13,701 bases of DNA from Deltaproteobacteria bacterium (GCA_024277485.1 JAJRVA010000164.1:1-13701), one strand, 5' to 3'; counted from the first letter of the stretch, positions 1 through 7,170 are shown. Notes: a model not told the origin generated them from the letters alone. Made by a program: numbers and translations.

Positions 1-219
1 AAGCCCGCCCCTGACGGACTGCGGATGATTCTGGACAATTTTAAACTCCATGCCGGCGAGGCCGTTTATATCGGCGACAGCGAGGTCGACCGTGAACATA
101 CCTCATGTCTCAGTATGGACCTGATTGCCTTTAAAAATCCGGCTCTTGACGCTGAGTATCACGTGGATTGTTTTATGGATATTCTGCGCCTTGCCCCTTT
201 TCTTTCCAAGGAGAGCTGA
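1..219 (+). CDS. HAD-family phosphatase, C-terminal part (cut by window edge)
   Basis: The reading frame is open from the first base and gives 72 residues up to a TGA. It begins with KPAPDG, which matches HAD motif III with its conserved lysine, and continues to YIGDSEVD, which matches motif IV with the acidic residues that hold Mg2+. This order and spacing fit the phosphoglycolate phosphatase-like branch of haloacid-dehalogenase hydrolases, which dephosphorylate small metabolites in the cytoplasm. The nucleophile motif DxDxT and the cap domain lie outside the window, so the substrate cannot be named. The stop codon is followed one base later by the ATG of the next gene, so the two are probably co-transcribed and translationally coupled. 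Family assignment is firm; exact function is open. Confidence 0.85.
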   Translation, partial: KPAPDGLRMILDNFKLHAGEAVYIGDSEVDREHTSCLSMDLIAFKNPALDAEYHVDCFMDILRLAPFLSKES

Positions 220-220
220 A

Positions 221-703
221 ATGATCCTGCGTATTGAACATGACCTGATGGTCAGCGGGCAGGACCTCCAGGCATGCAGCCAGCATGTGCAGAGGTTTTT
301 TGAGAAATCCCAGCTTGTGCGGTACGACTCCATCAGCGTTGACCTGCCCCATTCGGTCAACGGGTCCGACCCGCGGTTCGAAGAACTGCTGAACAGGGCA
401 ATTGCTCAGAACCGCGCAGTCTTAACCGATCTGCTCTCCAAAATGAAAAATGAAGGCTGCAATGAACTGGATGATCTGCTTCACCTTCCACAGGGCTTTC
501 AGAGCAAACTGCTCCATATCATGAGCCATCTGCTTGATGGATTTTTCGGTGTTGATTCACGTTTTTTTGATATCGATGAAATTTCGAACTGGGTAACGGA
601 AAACCGAAGAAAAAAAATCAGGGAAACCCCCGAAGAATGCTGGCTGGTCCGCGTCAGGGCGGAATCCGTTTATGGGGGAGGATTTGAAAAGAAAAACAGG
701 TAA
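221..703 (+). CDS. Unrecognised conserved-looking 160-aa protein
   Basis: I do not recognise this family. The open frame extends upstream to 125, but the ATG at 221 is chosen because AAGGAG (208-213) sits seven bases before it and the start falls one base after the stop of the HAD gene; the upstream stretch overlaps that gene. The predicted protein starts MILRIEHDLMVSG and is soluble, with no signal peptide or membrane segment. It looks largely helical, with a middle part rich in Leu, Asn and Asp (about residues 50-110) and a basic patch near residue 130 (ENRRKKIRE). It ends GGGFEKKNR. It converges on the PATAN-domain gene with only 12 bases between the two stop codons. It probably shares an operon with the phosphatase; no function can be inferred. 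Confidence 0.75.
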   Translation: MILRIEHDLMVSGQDLQACSQHVQRFFEKSQLVRYDSISVDLPHSVNGSDPRFEELLNRAIAQNRAVLTDLLSKMKNEGCNELDDLLHLPQGFQSKLLHIMSHLLDGFFGVDSRFFDIDEISNWVTENRRKKIRETPEECWLVRVRAESVYGGGFEKKNR

Positions 704-715
704 CCGGAAAAAATT

Positions 716-1402
716 CTACGCCTTCACCTCACCCGCTTCATCAAGCCGTTTCAGGCCATCCATGAGCACCATCATGAAATCACCGATATCATCCACCTCC
801 ATCAATGATTCCGGTATACCTGTAACAAAGCTGAATTTCCCCTTTTTCTCTCCCAGGATCCTGTAAATAGCCTCTCTGTCCTCCTTCTCCTGATAACGAG
901 CGCCGATAATGGCCCCCTCACGAAACGCGACCCTGGCTGTTCCGGTGGCCACATCGAGCAGAAGCTTCCCTGTTTTCTGGTGCATATGAAAAAACTGGAG
1001 CAACTCTGACGGGCTGATCTCTTCCAGGGAACCGCTGACCACGACACTGCTTTTCCTGGCCTTCCCCCGGCTGACCCGTTTTCCCCTGTCCCTTTCCGTG
1101 CCCGGTTTTGATTCTTCAGAATGCTCGCTACCGTCCTCAGGCACGTCATCGATCTGGAATTTTATCAGTCCCGTACAGCCCCCGCAGGTAAAGACTTCAT
1201 CATGTTTGTCAGCCGATCCGGTCTCCATCTCCGGGATCCCGGTAAAGAGAATATTGGTAAACTCACGGACAAGAACAAGGCAGGATGGGAGTCCGGCCGG
1301 GACCCTGACGGACTGATTATCAAGTATAAACCAGTCATCAACCCTGTAAAAAGGACAATTCCGTTCATTGATGACCTTGAATGCTACCGAAAAATCGTCC
1401 AT
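716..1402 (-). CDS. PATAN/DUF4388-domain protein with Cys-containing N-terminal domain
   Basis: 228 aa in two parts. Residues 1-90 form a small domain with CPFY at 16-19, Cys41 and a CGGC motif at 73-76 (a CxxC pair that could bind metal or be redox-active). Residues 90-118 are a charged, Glu/Lys/Arg-rich linker. Residues 120-228 match the PATAN/DUF4388 pattern: SGSLEEISPSELLQFF, then HQKTGKLLLD, GTARVAFREGAIIGARY and a KGKFSF turn. That domain is known from PatA-type response regulators and other signalling proteins of Desulfobacterota, Myxococcota and Cyanobacteria; its role is thought to be protein-protein interaction. The ATG at 1402 is the only usable start before an upstream stop, but no good ribosome-binding site precedes it. 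The gene is divergent from the E2-like membrane protein gene, which suggests shared control. Family call is good; biological role is unknown. Confidence 0.8.
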   Translation of the reverse strand: MDDFSVAFKVINERNCPFYRVDDWFILDNQSVRVPAGLPSCLVLVREFTNILFTGIPEMETGSADKHDEVFTCGGCTGLIKFQIDDVPEDGSEHSEESKPGTERDRGKRVSRGKARKSSVVVSGSLEEISPSELLQFFHMHQKTGKLLLDVATGTARVAFREGAIIGARYQEKEDREAIYRILGEKKGKFSFVTGIPESLMEVDDIGDFMMVLMDGLKRLDEAGEVKA

Positions 1403-1440
1403 GGATTCACTGGTTCTTGAAAATGAGTTGTCTGCCTTTC

Positions 1441-1492
1441 ACGTCAACAGGCTGCCAATGCCGTGGGCGTGCCGTTATCGGACACCCCGCAG
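1441..1492 (+). repeat. Dispersed 52-base repeat, copy 1
   Basis: It aligns without gaps to 13612-13663: 42 of 52 positions agree, including an unbroken 14-base core GTGCCGTTATCGGAC-like block, and all ten differences are transitions. The copies are in the same orientation about 12 kb apart, each in a gene-free stretch. In one minus-strand frame both copies read CG(V/A)SDNGT(P/S)TALA followed by two residues and a stop, but there is no start or ribosome-binding site, so this is probably coincidence or a decayed remnant. The homology stops sharply at 1492/13663. Confidence 0.7.
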
Positions 1493-1593
1493 TATATTTT
1501 GCACATTACGCTTCCGTGTTCACAAGGGTTACATAATAGCCTGTCGCAAAGCCGCCCAGGGTTCAGGGCCATGACTTTTCTGTTTCCCATTGT

Positions 1594-1618
1594 TGGACAA
1601 AACTGGACACTTGTCCAG
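1594..1618. promoter_or_regulatory. Operator-like palindrome with three TGGACA half-sites
   Basis: TGGACAA (1594-1600) and TTGTCCA (1611-1617) form a perfect 7+7 inverted repeat around ten bases. A second overlapping palindrome, CTGGACA (1603-1609) with TGTCCAG (1612-1618), has a two-base centre. The arrangement is one inverted and two directly repeated half-sites. It lies about 30 bases upstream of the candidate -35 box of the E2-like gene and in the divergent region, a typical place for a dimeric regulator to bind. The regulator is unknown. An insertion-sequence end or a small hairpin is an alternative reading. Confidence 0.45.
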
Positions 1619-1649
1619 ATTTTTCAGTTGTTCCGGCAAAAAAAGCTTC

Positions 1650-1678
1650 TTGTCTCAAATTATCGAATACTATACAAT
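1650..1678 (+). promoter_or_regulatory. Candidate sigma-70 promoter of the E2-like gene
   Basis: TTGTCT (1650-1655; 4 of 6 matches to TTGACA) is followed after 17 bases by TACAAT (1673-1678; 5 of 6 matches to TATAAT). The stretch around it is AT-rich. It would give a leader of about 100 bases before the ATG at 1787. The motifs are read directly; their use as a promoter is inference. Confidence 0.45.
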
Positions 1679-1786
1679 AGGTTACAATATTGAGTCATAC
1701 TTTTAATTCTTGAAATACGGTTAGCGGACAACACTACCAGACAGTCGGGATCCGTTTAATCCCCTTTTCCTTAAAGAGGTAGAACC

Positions 1787-4714
1787 ATGGCATCGGGTGC
1801 GCAACAACTTGTTGCTGACTATGAGCAGGTCCGGAAACTCCTCGACCTGTACCCTGACATCAGAATCATTGCAACAGAGGGGGAACCGCCCGAACGCTAT
1901 GATATTGAATATACTGTCAAAGGATACCGGACGGACGAGGACGGAACGGCATCGCCGGTCAACTCGCACCGGATACGAATAACCATTCCCTTCGGCTACC
2001 CGCACTTTCCCCCCACTGTCAAGCCTCTCAGTTCCATATTTCACCCTGATATTGATCCGGATGCTATCCGCATCGCCGACTTCTGGCAGAACAACCAGTC
2101 CCTGGCCGACCTCATCCTCCATATCGGGCATATGATCTGCGGCAGCATCTACCAGAAAGAGGAGCCCTTCAACCAGGATGCCTTTGCCTGGTATGAAAAA
2201 CGGCAGAGCTGGCTGCCCTTTGATACCCTTGAACCCCGGGACGGGGAAGACCAGGGAACAGATGTACAACCCGATGACAGCGCAGCTTCCGGTGGAACGG
2301 AACAGGAAGAAACATCTGATGCAAAAATATCTTCCGGAAAAACACTTGATATTCTCAAGGATGACCTGATCTTTCCGTTTGATGACGACGATCTGGCCGG
2401 TGAAACACCGGAAACAACACCGGAAGAACCTACTCCTCTCGAGGACGTGGAGGAAGACATGTTTGTCGACCTGGCCGAAGAGGAGGAAGAGCTGTCCTTC
2501 TCGCTTGAAATCGACGAGACAGGGGAACAGGAGGATTCGGAAACAGACGATCTTGGTGGGGACGGTGAAGACGAGACCCTGTTGAGCATGGGCAATGATG
2601 AGGAATTTGAACAAGGACTTTCCCTTGATTCCCTGCTCGAAGAAGAGACAGCCCAGTCCCATGAAGCGGAGCGGCCCGAAGAAGAGGAGCAGGCGGAGGA
2701 ACTGGAAAAAATAGAGGCGGAAGACATTCCCCTTGTTTTTGAGTCAGAAGATAAAAACAGTACAGAAGATGCCGATATTCCCCTGCAAATGGACAGCGAC
2801 AAACCCGAAGGAACCGGGGACGCTGACACTGCTCCTGGCCTTGACGATGCGTCCCTGGCCGGCCTTGAGCTGAGCGACGAGGAGCCGCAGGAAGAACCGG
2901 ACGAGATGTCCGGCGGGGGAGAGGCACGTTCAATCCAGCCGTTACTGGAACAAAAGGAGATTTATACTGCCAGCAAAGTCATCGCTGACATATCGGACCA
3001 GGCCTCTATCCCGAACCTTGAAGAAATGCAGAAGACCATCGCGTCTGCAATCAGCGAGGCCGAAGAGCTCTACAAAAAAGCCGACAAGCTTGAGCAGGCC
3101 GGGGAACTTGAAAAGGCCGGGCTCACCCTTGACCTGGTCGCCAATATTGCAGTGGACTACCCCGGCCTGGAGTTTGCCCGTAACCGGATACGTGAAGCCA
3201 TGATATCGGGCGAGGGCAGGAAAGAGGAAGCGGAACCGTCCGGGGAAAAGGATGATGAGGGAAAATCCGGAAAAAAGAAAAAGGGACCGCGTCTTGGCGC
3301 CAAGCTGCCCTACAAAATTATCGCCCTCGTCCTGATCCTGGCGGTTATCCTGGCCGGTGCGGCCAGTGTCGTCATCAGGGACACGAACAGCATCAAGGCA
3401 GCCTCCTCACACTTCCGGAAAGCCGAGCAACTCCTTGCCAAAAAAGAATTCAAACAGGCCCGGAAATCCTTAAATGGTGCCACCGCTGCCCTGGACAGCA
3501 TACTTTTTCTCAAGCAAGACGAAAAAGACATCTTGCAGAAAAAAATCCGGGCTATTGTTGATTCACAGAGTTTCAAGGAAGGGGTCAAGGGTCGTGTACT
3601 GTATGACGGCAACTATGTCACAGTCGAAAAAGCCAAGGAAATTGACAAGTTCAACGCGCTGGTGCAGAGAGCGGAAGCAAAGCAGGGCTCGGGGGATATT
3701 GAAAGGGCCATAGAGCTGTATGAACTGGCCATCGAAAGCAGCCGGAAAATAGGCTTTGCGGAATGGGGAAAAAACATCCGCCAGATCATCAACAGCCTTC
3801 GCCTGAACCAGGCCCTGGAAGCAGCAAGAAAAGCCGAGGAGGAACAGGAATGGAAAAAGGCTGCTGATACGTATTCAAAAGCCCTGGAAATGAGCAAAAC
3901 CCTTTCAACACCTGACAATAACAATGAGATTGCAACCCGTCTTGCCGCAGCCACGTTCAGGCATGAACTCCTCCAGGGACAGGAGGCGTTTACAGCTGCA
4001 AACTGGCAGGAAACCATAGCGATGCTCGAGCGGGCGCAGCATATTCTTGCAGCAAACCCGGAGGTTGCCTCAGCAGCCGAGAAAAGGGAAATCAACCGGC
4101 TGCTGGTCAACTCCAGGCTGTACCATATCCTTTCCGGGGCAAAAGACGCCTTTGAAAAACAGGAATGGGAAAAAGCCATCCAGGAGTACGAGGGCGCTAT
4201 TTCTCTTCTTGAAGACAACAGGGACCTGCTTGGCGGCAGTGTACCGGACAGCATAGAAAAGATCAGGAAAACCATCCTCATGACGCAGATTTCCAGGGAA
4301 CAGAACCTCAATGCGCTGGCAGTGGAAAAGAAAGATGCAGAAGCGTCCCTGAAGAGTTACCAGACCATTAACGACCTGATCAGCACGAGTCCTTTCCAGG
4401 AGGACGAGACCCTCGGCAAGATATTGAAAAATGCCCGGGACATGACAGACACTCTCGCGTACGAGATCAAGATAAACCGCCGCATTGACTGGCTGACAGA
4501 ACATTACGAGGAAATATTCAGGAAAATGTACCCGTCGGCAAAGTCCTCGGAACTCCTGCGACCTCAGGCCGATTTCATCAGGGAGGAAAACGGCAGACTC
4601 CTCTTTAAGGTGGCCTGCGTGGAAAAAAGACAGGGCAGGTCGTTCAGGCTTGAACTGAACTACCAGTATGATCCCAAAACGGATTCATGGGACATCTATT
4701 CCGGCAAGTTGTGA
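1787..4714 (+). CDS. Membrane-anchored E2-like (UBC-fold, cysteine-less) protein with acidic linker and TPR-like C-terminus
   Basis: 975 aa, ATG at 1787 with AAAGAGGT upstream. Residues 1-145 resemble the ubiquitin-conjugating E2 fold: PERYDIEYTVKGY, a histidine at 61, RIRITIPFGYPHFPP (63-76), IFHPDI (84-89), an IRIAD segment (94-98), W100, the helix LADLILHIGHMI and PFNQDAFAWYE (127-137). The E2 signature is HPN(I/V) then ICLD with the catalytic Cys; here the Cys position aligns with Arg95, so it is probably not a ubiquitin-type transferase. Cys118 lies in the later helix and does not replace it. Residues 150-385 are an acidic, low-complexity, likely disordered linker. Residues 425-461 form one helical hairpin. 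Lysines at 496-510 precede a single transmembrane helix (511-530), implying N-in/C-out. Residues 540-830 contain about five TPR-like hairpins (for example AFEKQEWEKAIQEYEGAIS). The last 80 residues form a small domain rich in beta strands. No E1, JAB peptidase or ubiquitin-like gene is nearby. The function is unknown. Confidence 0.8.
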   Translation: MASGAQQLVADYEQVRKLLDLYPDIRIIATEGEPPERYDIEYTVKGYRTDEDGTASPVNSHRIRITIPFGYPHFPPTVKPLSSIFHPDIDPDAIRIADFWQNNQSLADLILHIGHMICGSIYQKEEPFNQDAFAWYEKRQSWLPFDTLEPRDGEDQGTDVQPDDSAASGGTEQEETSDAKISSGKTLDILKDDLIFPFDDDDLAGETPETTPEEPTPLEDVEEDMFVDLAEEEEELSFSLEIDETGEQEDSETDDLGGDGEDETLLSMGNDEEFEQGLSLDSLLEEETAQSHEAERPEEEEQAEELEKIEAEDIPLVFESEDKNSTEDADIPLQMDSDKPEGTGDADTAPGLDDASLAGLELSDEEPQEEPDEMSGGGEARSIQPLLEQKEIYTASKVIADISDQASIPNLEEMQKTIASAISEAEELYKKADKLEQAGELEKAGLTLDLVANIAVDYPGLEFARNRIREAMISGEGRKEEAEPSGEKDDEGKSGKKKKGPRLGAKLPYKIIALVLILAVILAGAASVVIRDTNSIKAASSHFRKAEQLLAKKEFKQARKSLNGATAALDSILFLKQDEKDILQKKIRAIVDSQSFKEGVKGRVLYDGNYVTVEKAKEIDKFNALVQRAEAKQGSGDIERAIELYELAIESSRKIGFAEWGKNIRQIINSLRLNQALEAARKAEEEQEWKKAADTYSKALEMSKTLSTPDNNNEIATRLAAATFRHELLQGQEAFTAANWQETIAMLERAQHILAANPEVASAAEKREINRLLVNSRLYHILSGAKDAFEKQEWEKAIQEYEGAISLLEDNRDLLGGSVPDSIEKIRKTILMTQISREQNLNALAVEKKDAEASLKSYQTINDLISTSPFQEDETLGKILKNARDMTDTLAYEIKINRRIDWLTEHYEEIFRKMYPSAKSSELLRPQADFIREENGRLLFKVACVEKRQGRSFRLELNYQYDPKTDSWDIYSGKL

Positions 4715-4950
4715 TGGTGGTGATGATGCTCCTCATGCCCGTCAGGGGGACCTCCAGCTTTCCGGAGGGCCTCCTGCAGGGCCGTATCGGCCTGCTGCAG
4801 TAACGTCTCCGCCCGGCTGAGCAATGCCGCGATTTCATCCTGACCGCAGTTCCCCATGTGACGGGCCCACTCCGCATATTCCCGGCCATGCCCCCTGTTA
4901 TGGTCGATCCAGTGAGGAAGCATGACTCTGAGTTTATCAAGATCATCCAT
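4696..4950 (-). CDS. Small His-rich protein, partner of CooT (probable nickel binding)
   Basis: 84 aa from ATG at 4950; a GTG at 4959 is also in frame, but AAGGG sits eight bases before the ATG and only next to the GTG, so the ATG is preferred. The protein starts MDDLDKLRVMLPHWIDHNRGH, with histidines at 13, 17, 21 and 31 and Cys35 spaced along helices. A Gln/Ala/Leu helix follows (about 37-65), and it ends in a natural His tail (GHEEHHHHHH at 71-80, then NLPE). Such small helical His-rich proteins often occur beside or fused to CooT-like proteins. Its start overlaps the end of cooT by eight bases, so the two are translationally coupled. Its 3' end overlaps the convergent E2-like gene by 19 bases. 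Metal binding is inferred from composition and neighbour; storage, delivery or sensing of Ni(II) are all possible. Confidence 0.8.
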   Translation of the reverse strand: MDDLDKLRVMLPHWIDHNRGHGREYAEWARHMGNCGQDEIAALLSRAETLLQQADTALQEALRKAGGPPDGHEEHHHHHHNLPE

Positions 4951-5176
4951 TGTCCACACCCTTGTCCGTCTTCTTCACCCGGCCCCGGGCGGGACCGAGA
5001 AAGACCTTGCCTCCGAGAAAATCAATCCGTGAAATAGCGGCATTGCTGACCTCCAGCGGCTCCTCGAAAAAAGTATGCAGGACCACGCCGTCCGGCACAA
5101 CATCGAGACCGGTCACGCTCTCCAGAATTTTTTTCTCGCTGCCTTCCCGCTCATCGAATACACTGATCTGACACAT
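4943..5176 (-). CDS. cooT: CooT-family nickel-binding protein
   Basis: 77 aa beginning MCQISVF. The pattern MC..V, a charged loop, ILESVTGLDVVPDGVVLHTFFEEP and ISRIDFLGGKVFL matches the CooT family, small beta-rich homodimers of about 65-75 residues that bind one Ni(II) per dimer through the N-terminal Met-Cys2. CooT was first described as an accessory protein for nickel insertion into carbon monoxide dehydrogenase in Rhodospirillum rubrum, but many members occur far from cooS, as here. Cys2 is present. The C-terminal tail (about 62-77, Lys/Arg/Gly-rich) is slightly longer than usual. It starts 18 bases after the kdsD stop, with AAGAG a few bases upstream, and overlaps the His-rich gene downstream. 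Which nickel enzyme it serves cannot be seen here; hydrogenase or CODH are likely clients in such an organism. Confidence 0.85.
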   Translation of the reverse strand: MCQISVFDEREGSEKKILESVTGLDVVPDGVVLHTFFEEPLEVSNAAISRIDFLGGKVFLGPARGRVKKTDKGVDNG

Positions 5177-5194
5177 TGCTCTTTCCCGTATTCC

Positions 5195-6166
5195 TTATAT
5201 TAAAAACCGGAACTCCCCCTTGCCCAGGAGATCGTGCAGATGGAGAATGCCCTCCAGGTGTCCCTCTTCTTCCACAACCGGCAGGACGGTAACCTCATGC
5301 TGCTGCATGATGCTCAGAGCATCCGCCGCCAGCAGGTTACAGCCGATGCTTATCGGGTCAATGGTCATCACCTGGTCCAGTTCGAGGTGATGTATGCTGA
5401 GAGCGCCGGTAATGAGCCGGCGCAGGTCTCCATCCGTGATAATACCCTTCAGCCTGTACCCATCACTCACCACAATCACAGCTCCCAGGCTTTTCTCGTT
5501 CAACTCATCAACAGCCTGCAGAAGAGTGGCCTGATCATCCACCACAGGCATTTTATCCCCCTTCAGCATGACTTCTTTTACCGCCACCTTGAGACGCTCG
5601 CCCAGGCTGCCGCCGGGATGATTTTTCCTGAAATCCTCTTTCTTGAACTGTTTTCTCCTGAGAAGAGACACTGCCAGGGCATCGCCAAGGGCCAGGGTGG
5701 CCGTTGTGCTGGACGTGGGCGCCAGTCCGAGAGGGCACGCCTCTCGTGGAACCTGCACGTTCAAAACAACGTCTGAAGAGGTGGCGAGAGTGGATCCGGG
5801 ATTGCCTATCATGGCAATCACCCTGACCGAACGGTTCCGCAGGTTGGCAAGCAGCCCGTTGAGTTCACCTGTCTCTCCGGAATAGGAAATCGCCAGGATC
5901 ACGTCGGATGGCGTAACCATTCCCAGGTCACCGTGCATGGCTTCCACCGGATGGAGGAAAAACGACGGCGTACCGGTGGAATTCAGGGTGGCGGCAATCT
6001 TCTGCCCGATAATCCCCGACTTGCCGATCCCGGTAATGACCAGGCGGCTGGGACAAGCCATGATCAGGGCAACCGCCTGTTCAAACTCACTGCCAAGGCG
6101 CTGCCTGACGGCGCTGATGCCCTCCATTTCCACGGATAAAACTTCCCGGGCCAGTTGCAGGGTCAT
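5195..6166 (-). CDS. kdsD: Arabinose-5-phosphate isomerase (KdsD/KpsF/GutQ family)
   Basis: 323 aa, the usual family length. It interconverts D-ribulose 5-phosphate and D-arabinose 5-phosphate, the first step to Kdo for lipopolysaccharide. The SIS domain (about 1-190) shows GIGKSG with Lys49, HPVEAMHGDLGM with His78, SYSGETGE (94-101), LAPTSSTTATLALGDALA and NHPGGSLGE with His183; these match the catalytic Lys and His positions known in E. coli KdsD. Two CBS domains follow (about 198-255 and 265-323), with IVVSDGYRLKGIITDGDLRR in the first. Start ATG at 6166 has GGGGG six bases upstream and overlaps the stop of the upstream reductase gene in an ATGA arrangement, so translation is coupled. It indicates a Gram-negative LPS-bearing cell envelope. 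Other Kdo genes (kdsA, kdsB, kdsC) are not in the window. Confidence 0.95.
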   Translation of the reverse strand: MTLQLAREVLSVEMEGISAVRQRLGSEFEQAVALIMACPSRLVITGIGKSGIIGQKIAATLNSTGTPSFFLHPVEAMHGDLGMVTPSDVILAISYSGETGELNGLLANLRNRSVRVIAMIGNPGSTLATSSDVVLNVQVPREACPLGLAPTSSTTATLALGDALAVSLLRRKQFKKEDFRKNHPGGSLGERLKVAVKEVMLKGDKMPVVDDQATLLQAVDELNEKSLGAVIVVSDGYRLKGIITDGDLRRLITGALSIHHLELDQVMTIDPISIGCNLLAADALSIMQQHEVTVLPVVEEEGHLEGILHLHDLLGKGEFRFLI

Positions 6167-7170
6167 GCGTCCCCCTGGAGATCAACCACGATCCTTCCTC
6201 TGGCTCCACCCTGAAGCATTTTTTCAATTGCCGCGTCAAGCTCCTGCAATGTCTTCATCCTGCTTATTTCACTGAGATATGGTATCCGCCACTCCCCTGC
6301 CAGTTTATCCCATAAAACTTTTCTTTTCGCAAGCGGGCACCGGGCCGAATCTATACCAACCAGTTTCACCGCCCGCAGGATAAACGGATAGACGTTGAGC
6401 GGCAGGTCTCCGGATGAGGCATTGCCGCAGCAGGTAACCGTCCCGTCATACCTGGTTGACTTTATCGCCGTGGCCAGCATGTTTCCGCCCACGGTGTCAA
6501 CGACCCCCTGCCACCTTTCACGCAGAAGAAACCGGTCCTGCCCCACGTCAGCCTGCTGCCTGCCAAGGATGTTCTCTGCGCCAAGCTGACGCAGAAAGGA
6601 ATGTTCATGTTCCTTCCCTGTAACCGCGGTAACGGAAAAGCCCAGGTGGGACAGGAGCGCAACAGCAAAGCTGCCCACTCCGCCGGTGGCGCCGGTAACC
6701 AGAACAGGACCGCCGGCAGGACTGACACCCGCATCGACAAGCGCGGCTACACTTTGCGCAGCAGTAAACCCGGCTGTCCCGATTCGCATGGAGTCTTCCA
6801 GGGACAGGGACCTGGGCCGGGGGACAATCCAGCCGGCCGGAACACTGATATACTGCCCGAATCCCCCCGGGGTGTTCATGCCCAGGTCATACCCGCAGAC
6901 AAGCACCTCTGTCCCGACCCCATATTCAGGATCCCGGCTCCAGGCGACAACACCGGCAGCATCAATCCCCGGAGTATGCGGAAATTTTTTTGTCACGCCG
7001 CGATTTCCCGTTGCCGACAGGGCATCCTTGTAGTTGAGAGAGGAATAGGCCACCTTGACAATAACATCACCTGCAGGCAGGTCGTCTGTACACCGGTCCT
7101 CTATAGCCCTGGAAAAAATTCCGATCTCATCTTCCCTGACAACCAGGGCTTGAAATGATATTTTCTTCAT
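6163..7170 (-). CDS. acuI: YhdH/AcuI-type zinc-free MDR oxidoreductase (acrylyl-CoA reductase family)
   Basis: 335 aa from ATG at 7170. A GTG at 7182 that shares a base with the birA stop (TAGTG) would add four residues; MKKISFQALVV fits the family start better, although the ribosome-binding site is weak for both. Family marks are SSLNYKDALSATG, FPHTPGIDAAG, GFGQY, GTAGFTAAQSV and the nucleotide-binding TGATGGVGSFAV (about 159-170), then DTVGG and PFILRAVKLVGIDS near the C-terminus. No structural-zinc cysteine cluster is seen. Members reduce acrylyl-CoA to propionyl-CoA with NADPH, which removes a toxic acrylate intermediate, and several are annotated only as quinone oxidoreductases. The gene lies between birA and kdsD with an 11-base gap and a 4-base overlap. 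Family is sure; the in vivo substrate in this organism is inferred, so the symbol is provisional. Confidence 0.88.
   Translation of the reverse strand: MKKISFQALVVREDEIGIFSRAIEDRCTDDLPAGDVIVKVAYSSLNYKDALSATGNRGVTKKFPHTPGIDAAGVVAWSRDPEYGVGTEVLVCGYDLGMNTPGGFGQYISVPAGWIVPRPRSLSLEDSMRIGTAGFTAAQSVAALVDAGVSPAGGPVLVTGATGGVGSFAVALLSHLGFSVTAVTGKEHEHSFLRQLGAENILGRQQADVGQDRFLLRERWQGVVDTVGGNMLATAIKSTRYDGTVTCCGNASSGDLPLNVYPFILRAVKLVGIDSARCPLAKRKVLWDKLAGEWRIPYLSEISRMKTLQELDAAIEKMLQGGARGRIVVDLQGDA

Larger units (their letters stand above)
1403..1786. other. Divergent intergenic region, 384 bases, no gene
   Basis: This gap lies between the PATAN-domain gene (leaving leftward) and the E2-like gene (leaving rightward). 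Short open frames here have no ribosome-binding site or recognisable product. It holds one copy of a dispersed repeat (1441-1492), a cluster of TGGACA half-sites (1594-1618), a candidate rightward promoter (1650-1678) and the ribosome-binding site of the E2-like gene (AAAGAGGT at 1773-1780, six bases before the ATG). It is more AT-rich than the flanking genes after about 1570. No clear leftward promoter for the PATAN gene was found. Confidence 0.7.

Noticed and set aside
1594..1618. Insertion-sequence end (TGGACA-type terminus)
   Set aside because: TGGACA-like ends occur in some IS3-family elements, but no transposase remnant, partner end or target duplication is visible, so an operator-like palindrome is the simpler reading.
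1721..2662. Long minus-strand open frame (313 codons) opposite the E2-like gene
   Set aside because: It lies antisense to the E2 domain and acidic linker. Its Phe/Leu/Cys-rich translation has no recognisable domain, and Glu/Asp-rich coding sequence keeps the other strand free of stops.
2149..2829. Serine-rich minus-strand open frame of 226 codons
   Set aside because: It is the mirror of the GAG/GAA/GAC-rich acidic linker, which gives Ser codons on the opposite strand; no family and no ribosome-binding site.
4705..4740. Six-His tail as sign of vector or tag sequence
   Set aside because: The His run is inside a natural small gene beside cooT, is followed by NLPE, and overlaps a native convergent gene; no vector sequence is seen.
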